A stretch of DNA of 64,000 nucleotides from Ochotona curzoniae (lineage: Eukaryota > Chordata > Mammalia > Lagomorpha > Ochotonidae). The stretch covers positions 21,294,001-21,358,000 of the forward strand of contig NW_024464918.1 in NCBI RefSeq assembly GCF_017591425.1, written 5' to 3'. Position numbers and translations under genes: made by a program. The stretch's first letter is position 1. Each line of letters begins with the position of its first letter. The notes below the pieces were generated by a model. The model saw only the letters and a program-made list of their open reading frames with translations, was not told the DNA's origin and did not search any database. Positions 53,845 to 64,000 of the stretch are shown here, in pieces.

Positions 53845-54120
53845 CTCTCACAAGCCAGGTTTACTCTAGAGGTTGGGAACAGCGTGGTAAACAAGACAAG
53901 AAGCTTCCTGCCCGAACAGAGTGTAACCTACATGATGAAGTAAACAAATAAAAGTCATGCATTTATATAGATGCCCCTGTAAACAGGTGGAAATGGAGTA
54001 AGAGAGGACACACCCAGTGAGCGGGGCAATCAGCAAGCTAGAAACTGAGTGGCACAAAGCAGCCAAAGAAGAATATTCTGGGAAGAGTATATGGCAACAT
54101 GCAGCAACCTTGCATGCTGG
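53845..54120 (+). mobile_element. Possible ancient interspersed repeat, family unassigned
   Basis: AACAGCGTGGTAAACAAGAC, AAGAAGCTTCCTGCCCGAAC, GTAAACAAATAAAAGTCATG and GAAGAATATTCTGGGAAGAG resemble a known old-repeat order (AACAAAACAGACAAAAATCC .. GTAAACAAATAAATACA .. GGGGAAGAGCGTTCCAGGC). It is the third probable copy of the family proposed at 29960 and 47030. Confidence 0.45.
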
Positions 54121-56860
54121 CCACTCACAGGGCAGAAGGTGAGGGTGTGACCTCACTGGTCATGGCACTGAGTGTGACCATCCACAGGTGATGGACAAGA
54201 ACTAACCGCAGAGCCACATCTTCCCCTCCTTGGAGACTGACACAAGCCTGGGACTCACACCCCCGGGGAGCAGCAGAGGTTTTCCCCGACTCAGCCTATG
54301 CGGGGTGCCGCCGAAACCAGACTAGCCACCTGGGCTCTGCTCCAGAGTCTTGAGCAATGATATGTGTTATTGATCCAGCTACAGTGGTGTTCACTGCGCC
54401 TGCTCAGCAGCGGGGGAGTTGAGCCAAAGAGGGACAAAGGCTCTACTGTGTGTCCAGAGGGTGTGAGGCCCTTGCCACTGCCACCTGTCTCCCTTGGGAG
54501 CAGGAGGGCCAGGGATGTGGGCATGCGACAGGGCAGAAGCATGGCACAGGGCACCAAGGAGGTTGTACCCAGCATGCCAGGTGATGGCGGAAGAGCACCA
54601 GCAAGCAGGTGGTGAGCCTGCAATGGAAGGAGCAGGGAAAGGAAGGTGGGGTAAGAAACTTGGCCTTGGGCTTCTCCCCACACGCCAGCAGCTTAACACA
54701 TAAGTTGCAGCAGTAGGACATGTGTCCCCTTCTGGTTGATAAAGCAGTGACAAAGGTCATCCTTTCTGAAGTAGCAGTAAGGGAAAAAAATTAATAAATA
54801 AGTTAAGTGGGAGCAGCAAGCCCTAAAAGCCAGGCACCTAAGGGAGTCACACAAGTCAGCACTGGCCTCCACAGTGCTCACTCCCACCCTAGGTCAGCTC
54901 TCAGGGACTGCTCAGGGCTGCTCAGCCTCACAAAGAGAACCTCAACTTACACCAAAACAGCCATAAACAAGTCCCATTGTCATCTCCTGGAAATGTTAAC
55001 ATGAGGGGCTCCTAAACAACAAGTGGCCATCCTGAAAAGCAGCCTGTTTCTGATGAACTCGAGATCCGGAGATGAGCACTCCTTCTACTTGCTGTGTATG
55101 TGGGTAAGGCCACACCCTCTGGTCCAGTCTCTAGAACCTCAGCCATGTGCTCCTGGCTGCACCGTGCCCACGTGTTAGCGACCTTGGGGATCTATCATGG
55201 TTACACCATAACATGGTCCTTCTCAGAAGACAAATTCCACGGTTCCAGCTCGTAACTGACTCTGTCATTGGGGCTGTACCCAAAGCAGCGGCCTAAGCCT
55301 GTCACAGGAGCTACAGGGGACTGTACGGATGCCTGTCAAAGTGGAATTGATTTTCAAATTACTTAGGTGACTTATAGATTCAGTGCACAATTTGGGGCAT
55401 CTGTTTATCCATCCACATGAGCCTGGCCACAGCCCGAGAGCATTCGAAACTTGTTCCACCAGCCATTTCAGAATGCAGGTTTAAGCTGTAGGGAGTAAGT
55501 GCTTTCAGCAGCCACACATTTGGACTTCGTTCCTGGCTGGCCTCCAAAGAACTGAATGAATAGATCCATTTAAGATGGAATTTCAGTTTTATCTTTACAT
55601 AAGACGCTTCTGAATTAAACATACACATCAGTTGTGCATGATTTTTTTTTGACATTGTAAAGCTCATGAGAGCTTGAAAGATGAGAAGAGGCAAGGAAAA
55701 TAAAAATACCACCCAGTCTAGTGCTTAAACTGGTCACATGTCACCTCTTCCAGTGAGGTGTTGCCCTCAGTAGGAGGTATGACTTTGGGCCCAAATCTTC
55801 CCACCAGGACCAGGAAGAAAATCTTGCTCAACAACAGAGTGAAATTTCCAAGCTGGGCTAGAAAGATAGACTTTGTTCATCGAGAAACTGAGTAAAAAAA
55901 ACTGAGGAGAGACTGAAATAGGAACAGGAGACTTGTGCACCACAGAACCCAGCAAACGGCTAAGCTTCTGGCTATGTGTGACACTTGTGAGGATGCTAAT
56001 GAGCTGAAAATGGGGAAAAAAGGGAAAGCCAGACAGGACTGTGACAACCTGCAAAAGCAGAGTCCCCAGGGGCCAGCTCGTCCCATCCTGGCTGCTGCTG
56101 CTCAGACGATTTCCCCAAGGTGGTCCAGTGCAGAATCCCTTAGGCTCGTGGACGTGTTTGATGGATTAAACTAAAATCAAAGTTGGGATGCCCCTCCCAG
56201 CTCGGGACTTGCACGTCATCCTAGCTGACAAGGGAGGAAGGCCCTGATACAAGGCAGCAGCCAGTGGAACCTGCATTTACAAATCCAAAAGACTAAGCTT
56301 GTGTCAGTCAAGGTCAGTACAGCTGGTGACCACACTCGCTGACTCTCTTGTTTCCATCTCAGCTCTGCTTCCTGAGAAAAGCAGCCCCCTCAGGGTGCAC
56401 ACCATAACCAGCAGGGCCTGAGGACTCTCACTCCCAACCAGCTCTAGCACCCCTTGGAGGCAAAGAAAGAAAACAGCACAGCACACCTTGACCATGCTGG
56501 AGCGATTCTGCAGTTTCCATTCACAAGATCCATTTACCAAACTTAACAGACAGACATTCACTGAGTCAGGACTTGAGGACACTTGCAGGCATCATAGCTC
56601 AGGGCTCCCAGCCCAAGGCACAAGGGCTGATGCCTAGAGCTGAGGCACAATGTCCTCAGCCTGTGCTTCAGAAGAAAGGCCTTACTGCCAGGATTTACCA
56701 CCAGGACACTTCCAGGGAAGCTGATAACCTGGAACTTGAGGCTCCCTCCCTCGGCATCAATGGCAAGAGCCCACAGCCCCGGGTCCTGTGTGGTTGCAGG
56801 ACTTTGAATGGTGAGATCTTTAATAACCATAGGCAAAGCCTTTTCTCTCCCCCAACGTGG
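54121..56860. other. Unique non-coding sequence
   Basis: No repeat is named in 2.7 kb. Overlapping 105- to 130-codon frames near 54.3-54.8 kb lie on both strands of GC-richer text and show no domain. A 138-codon frame at 56573-56989 runs into SINE sequence. Confidence 0.45.
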
Positions 56861-56945
56861 AGCAGCTGGGACACAAACACACACCAATATGGGGTGCCAG
56901 CATCACAGGTAGCAGGTTTTCCTTCTATGCCACATTGCCAGTCCC
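56861..56945 (-). mobile_element. CSINE 5' fragment, antisense
   Basis: GGAGCAGCTGGGACACAAAC, CACCAATATGGGGTGCCAGC and ATGCCACATTGCCAGTCCCC correspond to the reversed head of a C element. The rest of that element is not recognisable upstream. Confidence 0.7.
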
Positions 56946-56982
56946 CTTTTGTTTCCATTGATGGCATCAGACAGGATTTTTT

Positions 56983-57311
56983 TTTTTAAAGATTTATTTT
57001 TATTGTTTTGTTATTGGAAAGGCGGATATACAGAGAGGAGAGACAGAGAGGAAGATCTTCCATCCGATGATTCACTCCCCAAGTGAACGCAACGGGTCGA
57101 TACTACGCCGATCCGAAGCCAGGAGCCTCTTCCGGGTCTCCCACGCGGGTGCAGGTTCCCAAAGCTTTGGGCCGTCCTCGACTGCTTTCCCAGGCCACAA
57201 GCAGGGAGCTGGAAGGGAAGCGGGGCTGCCGGGATTAGAACCGGTGCCCATATGGGATCCCGGGCGTGCAAGGCGAGGACCTTTAACCACTTGCGCCACC
57301 GCGCCGGGCCC
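56983..57311 (-). mobile_element. Youngest-looking CSINE, perfect 15-bp target duplication
   Basis: A complete antisense copy, rich in intact CpG (CGCAACGGGTCGATACTACG, CCACGCGGGTGC, GCGCCACCGCGCCGGGCC). It opens with a reversed A-tail (TTTTTAAAGATTTATTTTTA). CAGACAGGATTTTTT occurs at 56968-56982 and at 57312-57326. The retained CpGs and exact duplication make it the best reference copy here for the active subfamily. Open frames of 75-99 codons run through it on both strands and are antisense or sense shadows of the SINE. Confidence 0.98.
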
Positions 57312-57326
57312 CAGACAGGATTTTTT

Positions 57327-59039
57327 AAATGTTGAATTTTGTGTGCTGTCTTCTCATTCTAAATAAACATTCATTTGCATACCTAATTCCTATCTGTAAT
57401 GCTGTATTGTATTTTCCCAAAGAGCCCCAAACACCCCCATGAACCCCTGCCAACGCTGCCTGACCAGCCCATGTGTCATTCCATACACAAGCACAAGGTC
57501 TTGACTCCACAGAGCGGAGGACAGAGGCCCCTCAGACAAGAGCAGAATCCTTCAGAACCCCTCAGAAGAGGGGCTATTGGTCATGTCCTTAGGTCTGCCA
57601 CCACGTGTGTCACATTCCAATGGTAGACAGCCGACCCACGGAAGAGGCCCAGAGTATTGGTCCTGGGTACATTCAACATTTTCCAACCTCCTCCATGAGG
57701 CATCCAACACGGGAGCCTTTCCCATCCCTTCCAATCCCAGGACGTGAGGTTCCCAGGACCTGTACTGCCACAAGAGGAAATGAAAAGCAGTCTCCATGTG
57801 ATGACTTGTGTAATCGCAAAAAACGCATTCTTCCATCTAATCCTTCAAGCGCTTGAGGATTCTTTTGTACAAACATGAGGTTTCATTTAGTATCCTAACT
57901 TTGTTGCAACATTTCCCAGCCTCTCTGCCTCTTTCACAGCCCATCTATAAATCAAACTCCAAAGGCTGTTAATTAATAAAGAAAGTAGCTAATGGAATGC
58001 AGCGTGGTGTCAGGACCTATTATCACACAGAGTCCTTCTGCTGTTCACAGCATAATTGGAACACTGGAGTCCCGAGAAGTCCATCAAATGAGTTCAAACA
58101 AGGTATTTTCAGCACAGGAAGAAAATCTGCATATTTATGATTGCACAGAATTGAAGAAAACTGGAGACAATTCAAGAGGGGAGAAAGAAGCACTAATCAT
58201 TTTGGAAGCAGTAGACTAGTAAATCTAACTCCCATATATGAGAATTAGAAAAATGTACATAAGAAATAATCTTTAAGCAGGAATGCATCAAGTGAACACT
58301 TACCACCTGTTATATCTGTGTCACTAATAAACCTGCATCCCCCTCAACATTTAGTCTAATAAAATTTAACCCTATCTTCAAAATAATCAGATTATAGGCA
58401 TAAAAGAGCCGTTTCATGATTTGCAACACCCAGAAGAGAACATCTGAGCTCTGAATACCTACCCTATGACTCGTCAACACGACATAAACAGAGACGTTTA
58501 ACCATAAATCTGCCCAAGTGAACAACAGCATGCTATGGCAGTCGGTCTTTGAGACAGCAAGCCACCATGCCCCTGGAGTTCACAGCTCTGCCAAGGCCCT
58601 CTTTCCATGCTGACTAGGTTCTGTCTGCTGCCCAATGCCATCTGACAAAAGTTGATGAGGGGTTCTCTCTCTGCACTGGTTCTAGGGAGGAAAGTTACCA
58701 CATTATGAACAGCCCCATGGAGATGTCCAGGTGGAGGAGAAGCTGAAACCTCCTTCCATCAGCCAGCAAAGCAGTAAGGGCCCAGCGTCCACATGAGTGG
58801 ATGTGGAAGTAGACAGAGGCAAGGTGAATGGTGCACACCCTCAACACCATGTCCAACCCATCAGGGGAGAGCTTATCTCCAACACTGAGAGAGCCAAAGA
58901 GGGCCTTATGAATGCACCACGCTGAGAAGTCACACTGAAGAACTAATCCTTTGTCCAACCAAGGCACAGGCCAGTTGAGGTCTGGAGAACAGGATAAAGC
59001 ACAAACAAATCATCAGCAGTTCCACTTTGTGTCAAGCCT
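57327..59039. other. Unique non-coding sequence
   Basis: Nothing recognised. AT-rich text around 57860-58000 is mentioned as a candidate conserved stretch. Confidence 0.45.
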
Positions 59040-59051
59040 ATCATGTCCTTT

Positions 59052-59393
59052 CTTTCTTTGTAAGATTATTTTAAAGTCAGAGTTATTGAAAGGGAGGGAA
59101 AGGCAACAGACAAAGAGAGAGAAAGAGATCTTACACCTACTTCTTCATGCCCCAGATGGCCACAACGCTCCGCACTGAGCTAGACTGAAGTCAGGAAGGT
59201 GCTCCATTTGGATCCCCAACACAGAAGCCAGGGAACCAAACACGTGTGCCATCCTTCACTGGTTTCCCCAGGCCATTAGCAGGAAGCTGGATTACGAGTG
59301 GGGCAGTGAGAACTTGAACCAGCACCCTTATGCCCTTATGGACCTCCAGTGCCACAGGCAGCAGCTGAACCCACTCTACCACAATGCCAGCAC
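59052..59393 (-). mobile_element. Old-type CSINE with target duplication
   Basis: The element runs from TTTAAAGTCAGAGTTATTGA through ATTAGCAGGAAGCTGGATTA and GAGAACTTGAACCAGCACCC to CTACCACAATGCCAGCAC. ATCATGTCCTTT (59040-59051) and ATCATGTCTTTT (59394-59405) match at 11 of 12 positions. A tandem CTTATGCCCTTATG lies near its 5' end. Confidence 0.93.
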
Positions 59394-59405
59394 ATCATGT
59401 CTTTT

Positions 59406-60974
59406 CAACTCAAAAGGAAAATCATGAGCTGAACCACCCCATTCTCAAGAGTGTTTGCCTCGTGCTATACTGAATTTATTGCAAATTCTCTACCTGCCTG
59501 CATTTGCTGTGTACAGTGTTTCTGCTACATCAATTAGTGCTCTTTTCAGAAACTGTTAACTTAGGCGATATGTCCAGTAAGAAGAGCATTTTGTATGTAC
59601 CCAGGGAACAGACTATGAAACATCCAATTCTGAAGGGTTTCCAGGTAGAGGTCAGCAGCTGCTAATTCACTCGTATTTCTGGTCCTGATTCTTTAGACAA
59701 GAAGCCAAAGTCTTGGCCACAAGAGCGGAGAGGCAGAGTGAATTTTCAAGAGACTACACATTTTTGAAGATGCCCTTTCCTTTTGGGCTCTCCTTTCCCC
59801 CTCTCCATTTGTGACTTTCTGCTACCCTACTATCCTGCTACTTCTGGCTGTGCTCATCACAATGCAGGTGTGCCCAAGACATGCTTAAGGGTTTGATTGT
59901 TTTTTCCCTTAGCAAAACCTCATGGGCAACTGAGATGTAAGAATTCAAGAGAGGCGGCACACAGCCGCACTGTACTACCGTTCGCATGGAATTGGGCTCG
60001 AGTTAAAGATGAAATATACTCAGTAACAAAAGGAGAACAAGGGCTGATTTACAACCAAAACAACACATGAGTTCTTTTATGCTACGAATCTGCCAGAACA
60101 AAGTGGGGATTCTTCTGATTCCACATAAATTACCAATCTTTGTGTGTTTTAAACAGCTAAAACAAGAAAAGTGCTATACTTTTGTCTGCATATGTAGTGA
60201 TGGGTAACAGAGAGTAATTCTTTCCATATTTTGTTCCCACTGCTGAAAATGCTGAAGAATCCATTGCAGTTCAAGAATCCTGGAATTTGACTCATAAAAA
60301 AAAATACCCCACAGAAATCCACTCAGTCTTCCAGGAGTGCATATCAGTCATAAATATCGCATCCCAGGACCAGGAAATACGACTAGATTGACAAAGCTAA
60401 AATAAGATCCACAATAAATAATTACCGCCAAAAATCTAAAAATAATTTTCACTCCTAATTATTACAAAAAATACTCCAAAGGCTGGAGCTCTATTTTGCA
60501 GCATTTCCTGGCTATGCAAATGTCAAAGTGTCACTTGGCAACAGTTGGACAAACAACAGAGTTTTGTGTCAACCCAGACAAAGCAACTGGTCATCTCCGG
60601 GACGCCTGCAGCGGCGGCGGGAGGACCAGCTCCTGCATGAGCAAGGGCGTCCCTGCATCCTTCCCGGCCCTGGCCACATCTGGCTTTCCCAGAGTCACTT
60701 GTGAGTTTCCCATGCAGCTGAGTCAAGAGGGAATGTTCTCGGGTGGTGATTCGGCACTGGGTCAGTGAATCTACACCACTGCAAGACAGAGTTGGACCCA
60801 CAAGACGAGCAGAGAAACACTTGAGTTCAATCACCTTTGTCACACACAGAGATGGTTCTGATGGCTCCGAAGCTCCTCCCTGCCACAGTGCACCCACGCT
60901 GCTAGAACACTCGAGCTGATTCTGCTGAATAATACTCTCCTGTGGAGGCACACATCAGGTGCACGCTGCCCAGC
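59406..60974. other. Unique non-coding sequence
   Basis: No repeat is named. An AT-rich stretch at 60280-60530 with clustered TAAT words and an octamer-like ATGCAAAT is reported as a candidate element. The small CG-rich patch at 60600-60630 is too short to be an island. Confidence 0.45.
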
Positions 60975-61165
60975 AGAACCAGCCACCTGGATTTGAACCT
61001 CTATCACGGAGGAGCTGCCTATCCCTGGGCAAATAACTTAATCTAATTTCAGCAAGGACACAAAGGAGATAACAACAGAATTTATTTCATAACACGGCTC
61101 TGAAAATTAAGATAAGCACTGCGCACATAACAAGCTTGGCACCAGGCCCAGTCTAAAGGAAACAT
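60975..61165 (+). mobile_element. MIR SINE
   Basis: CTGGATTTGAACCTCTATCA, CCCTGGGCAAATAACTTAAT, AGATAACAACAGAATTTATT, GGCTCTGAAAATTAAGATAA and AGCACTGCGCACATAACAAG follow MIR from the B-box region to the 3' part. Confidence 0.87.
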
Positions 61166-61330
61166 CAAGTTTCGGCCTTCTCATCACTCTGAGCATTGTT
61201 CTCCAGCCACATTTCTCATGTCAGCCTCATTACCACTGCAAAGCTATTCAGGCTGTTACCCAAATGACTGCCCACTGGCAGAGGCATGAGGAAAAATTTA
61301 ACAACAGTCAATGCATGAAAAGGCGATATA

Positions 61331-61587
61331 ATAACAGGCTGGTGTGGTGCAGTGCAGTGATGCCACCACCAGTGATGCCGGCACCCATAGGAGCACCACT
61401 GCCAGTCCTGGGGCAGCATGGAAAGATGGCCAATTACTTGGGTCATGGATGGACTTCAAGGCTATTAGTTTTCCCTTGCTCCAGCTCATCTATTGCCGCC
61501 ATTTGGAGAGTTAACCCATGGCTGGTTAACAATCTCTCCCTCCCTCCGTGTCCCTCTAACTTGGCCTTTCAAATAAATAATTTTTTT
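61331..61587 (+). mobile_element. Old CSINE with target duplication
   Basis: AGGCTGGTGTGGTGCAGTGC, TCATGGATGGACTTCAAGG, CCGCCATTTGGAGAGTTAAC and CCTTTCAAATAAATAATTTT mark a sense copy. AAAAGGCGATAT (61318-61329) and AAAAGGAAATAT (61588-61599) match at 10 of 12 positions. Confidence 0.88.
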
Positions 61588-61754
61588 AAAAGGAAATATG
61601 ACCCAAAAAAGTATATTTATCAAACCGACGCTCAGGTACTATTGATAAAAAGAGACCATGCATCAGCTCTAGACGTCTGTCATTCCATTCCAGCCAGTTG
61701 GCTTGTTATCTTCTACACAATGACCATGCAAACCCACTATTAAACATATTCCAT

Positions 61755-62049
61755 GAGGCCGCTATTACGGTGTAGCTAATAAAGTGGCCTCCTGTGACAA
61801 CAGCATCCCCTGTGGGTACTAGTTCCTATACTGGCTGCTCCACTTATGATCCAGCTCCTTGCCAAAGGCCTCAGAACATCAGCAAGGACAGCCCAGGTGT
61901 TTTGGCCCCTACCACCCATTTAAGAGATAGGGATGAAGTTCTTGGCTTCCAACATCCCTTTCTGCGAAATAAACTGGCAGATGGAAGCTCTTTGTCTCTA
62001 CTTCTCTCTATGTAATTCAACTTTCAAACAAATAAACATTTGTAAAAAT
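61755..62049 (+). mobile_element. Old CSINE
   Basis: GAGGCCGCTATTACGGTGTA, GCTGCTCCACTTATGATCCA, GGACAGCCCAGGTGTTTTGG, AAACTGGCAGATGGAAGCTC and TTTCAAACAAATAAACATTT mark a sense copy of the older subfamily. Confidence 0.88.
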
Positions 62050-62844
62050 ACTTCAATCCCTTCTCAAACCCACACTCTTTAAATTCTGTGTAATGATTCT
62101 CAACTTCTCTTGTGGTAGAATTCACAGAATAAGTGATGAAGAGATTTTTTTCTGTTTTTTGAGCAATTCATCTCCATTCCAAGGAACAAAACCACAGTCA
62201 ACAGGGATTCCATAATTTACTCCTAGTCAAATTAAGATAAGGAGCCACCCATAAGGGAAACCCAGAAAAGCTGAAGGTACCATAACTTCCAGAAAGAAAA
62301 ACAAAGACTGGGAGATGGGAGTGAGCTGTGAAATGAAGTTGGCCTTGCCTAACACATCCCTGTAGGGTGACTCAGCTGATGGGGTTTTAATGGAGTCAGA
62401 GATCAGTCCAGTTGCAAACCAAATCACAGCTCAATCAAATCAGGATCCTGTAGCAAGCTGTAAAACGAATCTGAGAGGGTGAGACCTCTGTCACCTTCCT
62501 GAAGGTCTTCTGCCCACACAGTGCAGTCCCCCCTGAGTAAGACACAGAGCACAGACTGGATCTGTGTGCAGCCCACTGTCATAGGGCAAGGGGTGAGGAG
62601 GGGAACCTCACTGGTCCCAAGGACTATCACAGTGCCCTTGGCAACAACTTGAGACAACAGCCTTTGTAAGACAGGTGTCAACAACGTAAAACCAACTGCC
62701 ATCTGTTTAGTGAAAATAAACCCAGTAGCTCAAGTGTGTAAGACCTTACAGAATAAATAGGAGGACTGCATGGGAGCAGAGAATTACTCTATCATGGTGG
62801 GGAAAAAAGGGGGTGGGCAGAGAAGGCTACCATTCACAGAGCAG
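62050..62844. other. Unique non-coding sequence
   Basis: Nothing recognised. Confidence 0.45.
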
Positions 62845-63025
62845 CTATTATGGGTGGAGTTCCAACAATTCATGCAAACTAAGTCATCTGATTCCAATGA
62901 GGCTCTGTGGTGGCAGTGCCATTGGCCAGTACAGCACTGAAAGAAACGGGTGTTCAGAGAGCTAACTTGTCCAGAGCTCTTACTTGCTTGTAACTCAGCC
63001 ACCAGAGTGCAAAACCCACCCTGAT
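62845..63025 (-). mobile_element. MIR SINE, antisense
   Basis: TTCCAATGAGGCTCTGTGGT, GAAAGAAACGGGTGTTCAGA, GAGCTAACTTGTCCAGAGCT, CTTACTTGCTTGTAACTCAG and CCACCAGAGTGCAAAACCCA follow the reversed MIR order (CTCACAACAACCCTGTGAGG .. GAGGAAACTGAGGCACAGAG .. AGGTTAAGTAACTTGCCCAAGG .. CAGAGCCGGGATTCGAACCC). Confidence 0.82.
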
Positions 63026-64000
63026 CTTTGTATCACACCATGAACCTATAAACAGACTTAGTAGTTCACACACACAGGCATTGAACAAGCTTTTGAAATT
63101 TTTAACTGGGGCACCAGGAACCCACACGCATTTAGGTATAGGAATATTGCCGCAAACAGCAAACCTACAGATCAGTTTGCCCATGATTAATGAACTCAGA
63201 ATTTCCCAAAAGAGCTTCATTACTATCACATTGTGGTTGATTGTGACATTCCTTCTTTATTGAAGTAGGTGTGTGGGTTGGTGGGGAAAGGAAGGTAAAG
63301 AACTGTGACCTGTAACTCCAGACATTACCCAGGGATTACTGATTGTAAGACAAAATTCACACAAAGCAGTTGAAGCAGCAATAGAGGAACCAGGGACTGA
63401 GGCCCAGTGCAGGAAGCTGGAAGGTGCTACTGTTCTGTCCCCCAGCTCCCACAGAGTACCATCCCAAGTCAACACAGCCCACTACACCCCATCACCAGCA
63501 TCCCAAGGGAGCCCTCATGGTACATTTCTTGGCCTTCTCCATCTTTCCCTCATGGTCTTTGTTCTGCTCCTGGCACTGGTCCTCAACCGCCAAAGCCTCC
63601 AATGGAGTCACTAGAGAAACAGTTGGGAGCAGGAATTGTTTGGGCACCGAGGGCTTGGTGGTAGGAAGAGAGCACCCAGAGGTCCTTTAGGGACACAGCT
63701 CTAAGGGTAGAGCCCACAGCACCAATTTCAGGATGGGGTCTCTGGTTTTTCTTCATACTCTGCCACCCTATGTGGGATGCAGGGCAAGGCACCTGTTTTC
63801 TTTGCACTTCAGCTAGTAAGTCAGAACATCTGCAGACCACACTCCAAGCCCACAGCTCTGTGAAAAGGACACAACGCCAACGGGGCCATTCCAGTCTTCA
63901 CCATAACCTGAAGTTGGTACCACTACCCTTGACACTGAGACTGCACCTAACCCCTCTTCACAAACAGCCTTACAGGCACACTTGTGAACACACTCTGAGT
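63026..64000. other. Mostly unique sequence to the window end
   Basis: No gene is recognised. A weak MIR-like patch lies at 63758-63835 (CTGCCACCCTATGTGGG, CAGGGCAAGGCACCTGTTTT). The remaining frames are short. Confidence 0.45.

Noticed and set aside
60600..60630. A CpG island or GC-rich exon
   Set aside because: Only about 30 bases are CG-rich (GCAGCGGCGGCGGGAGG), with no open frame or splice context that I recognise.
61264..61743. A 159-codon plus-strand gene
   Set aside because: It runs through the CSINE at 61331-61587, including its A-rich tail.
1..64000. A CRISPR array, bacterial operon or mobile defence system
   Set aside because: The repeat content is mammalian throughout. The only regularly spaced repeat is the CA-based satellite, whose spacers are CA runs and not unique sequences.

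Overview
This window is nuclear DNA from a mammal, almost certainly a lagomorph. About thirty copies or fragments of the tRNA-derived lagomorph C-element SINE (CSINE) are scattered through it on both strands. The youngest copies carry the internal wording I associate with pikas (Ochotona) rather than rabbit. That finer placement rests on memory and is an inference. Ancient mammalian repeats (MIR, L2, old L1, MER5A) fill part of the rest.

I find no gene that I can support. There is no recognisable exon chain, no processed pseudogene, no tRNA or other RNA gene and no CpG-island promoter. Open frames longer than 150 codons occur, but each falls on a repeat, on a CA-rich tract, or on low-complexity or unique sequence with no conserved protein pattern, so I list no CDS. 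The window is best read as intergenic or deep intronic sequence.

Layout. 1-10 kb: unique sequence with a few SINEs, a MIR carrying a (TG)20 tract near 5.0 kb, and a polypurine tract at 5.4 kb. 10-16 kb: a CSINE with a perfect 12-bp target duplication (10071-10387), a unique stretch, three antisense MIRs and an (AC)n tract. 18.4-19.8 kb: a long repeat-like block with an A-rich end that may be a lagomorph LINE-1 3' UTR. 20.1-20.8 kb: a compound satellite in which a CTGCTAC..GCCAT block alternates with (CA)n. 23.7-26.5 kb: a repeat cluster holding an old L1 fragment, a SINE inserted in an older SINE, and a SINE inserted in another SINE's A-tail. 28-36.7 kb: MER5A, MIR, several SINEs, a mariner-like MITE interrupted by a SINE, a second MITE, and an antisense L1 fragment. 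36.7-48 kb: unique DNA with MIR, L2, an L1 3' fragment and a possible solo LTR (about 44.6-44.9 kb). 48-64 kb: more SINEs, including the best-preserved copy (56983-57311) with a 15-bp target duplication, and further MIRs.

What the sequence records is a history of transposition. Copies of different ages are nested, target duplications can be read, and the best-preserved SINE retains many CpG sites. Several AT-rich, repeat-free stretches look like candidate conserved non-coding elements, but only cross-species alignment could show that. I do not see a new biological system here.
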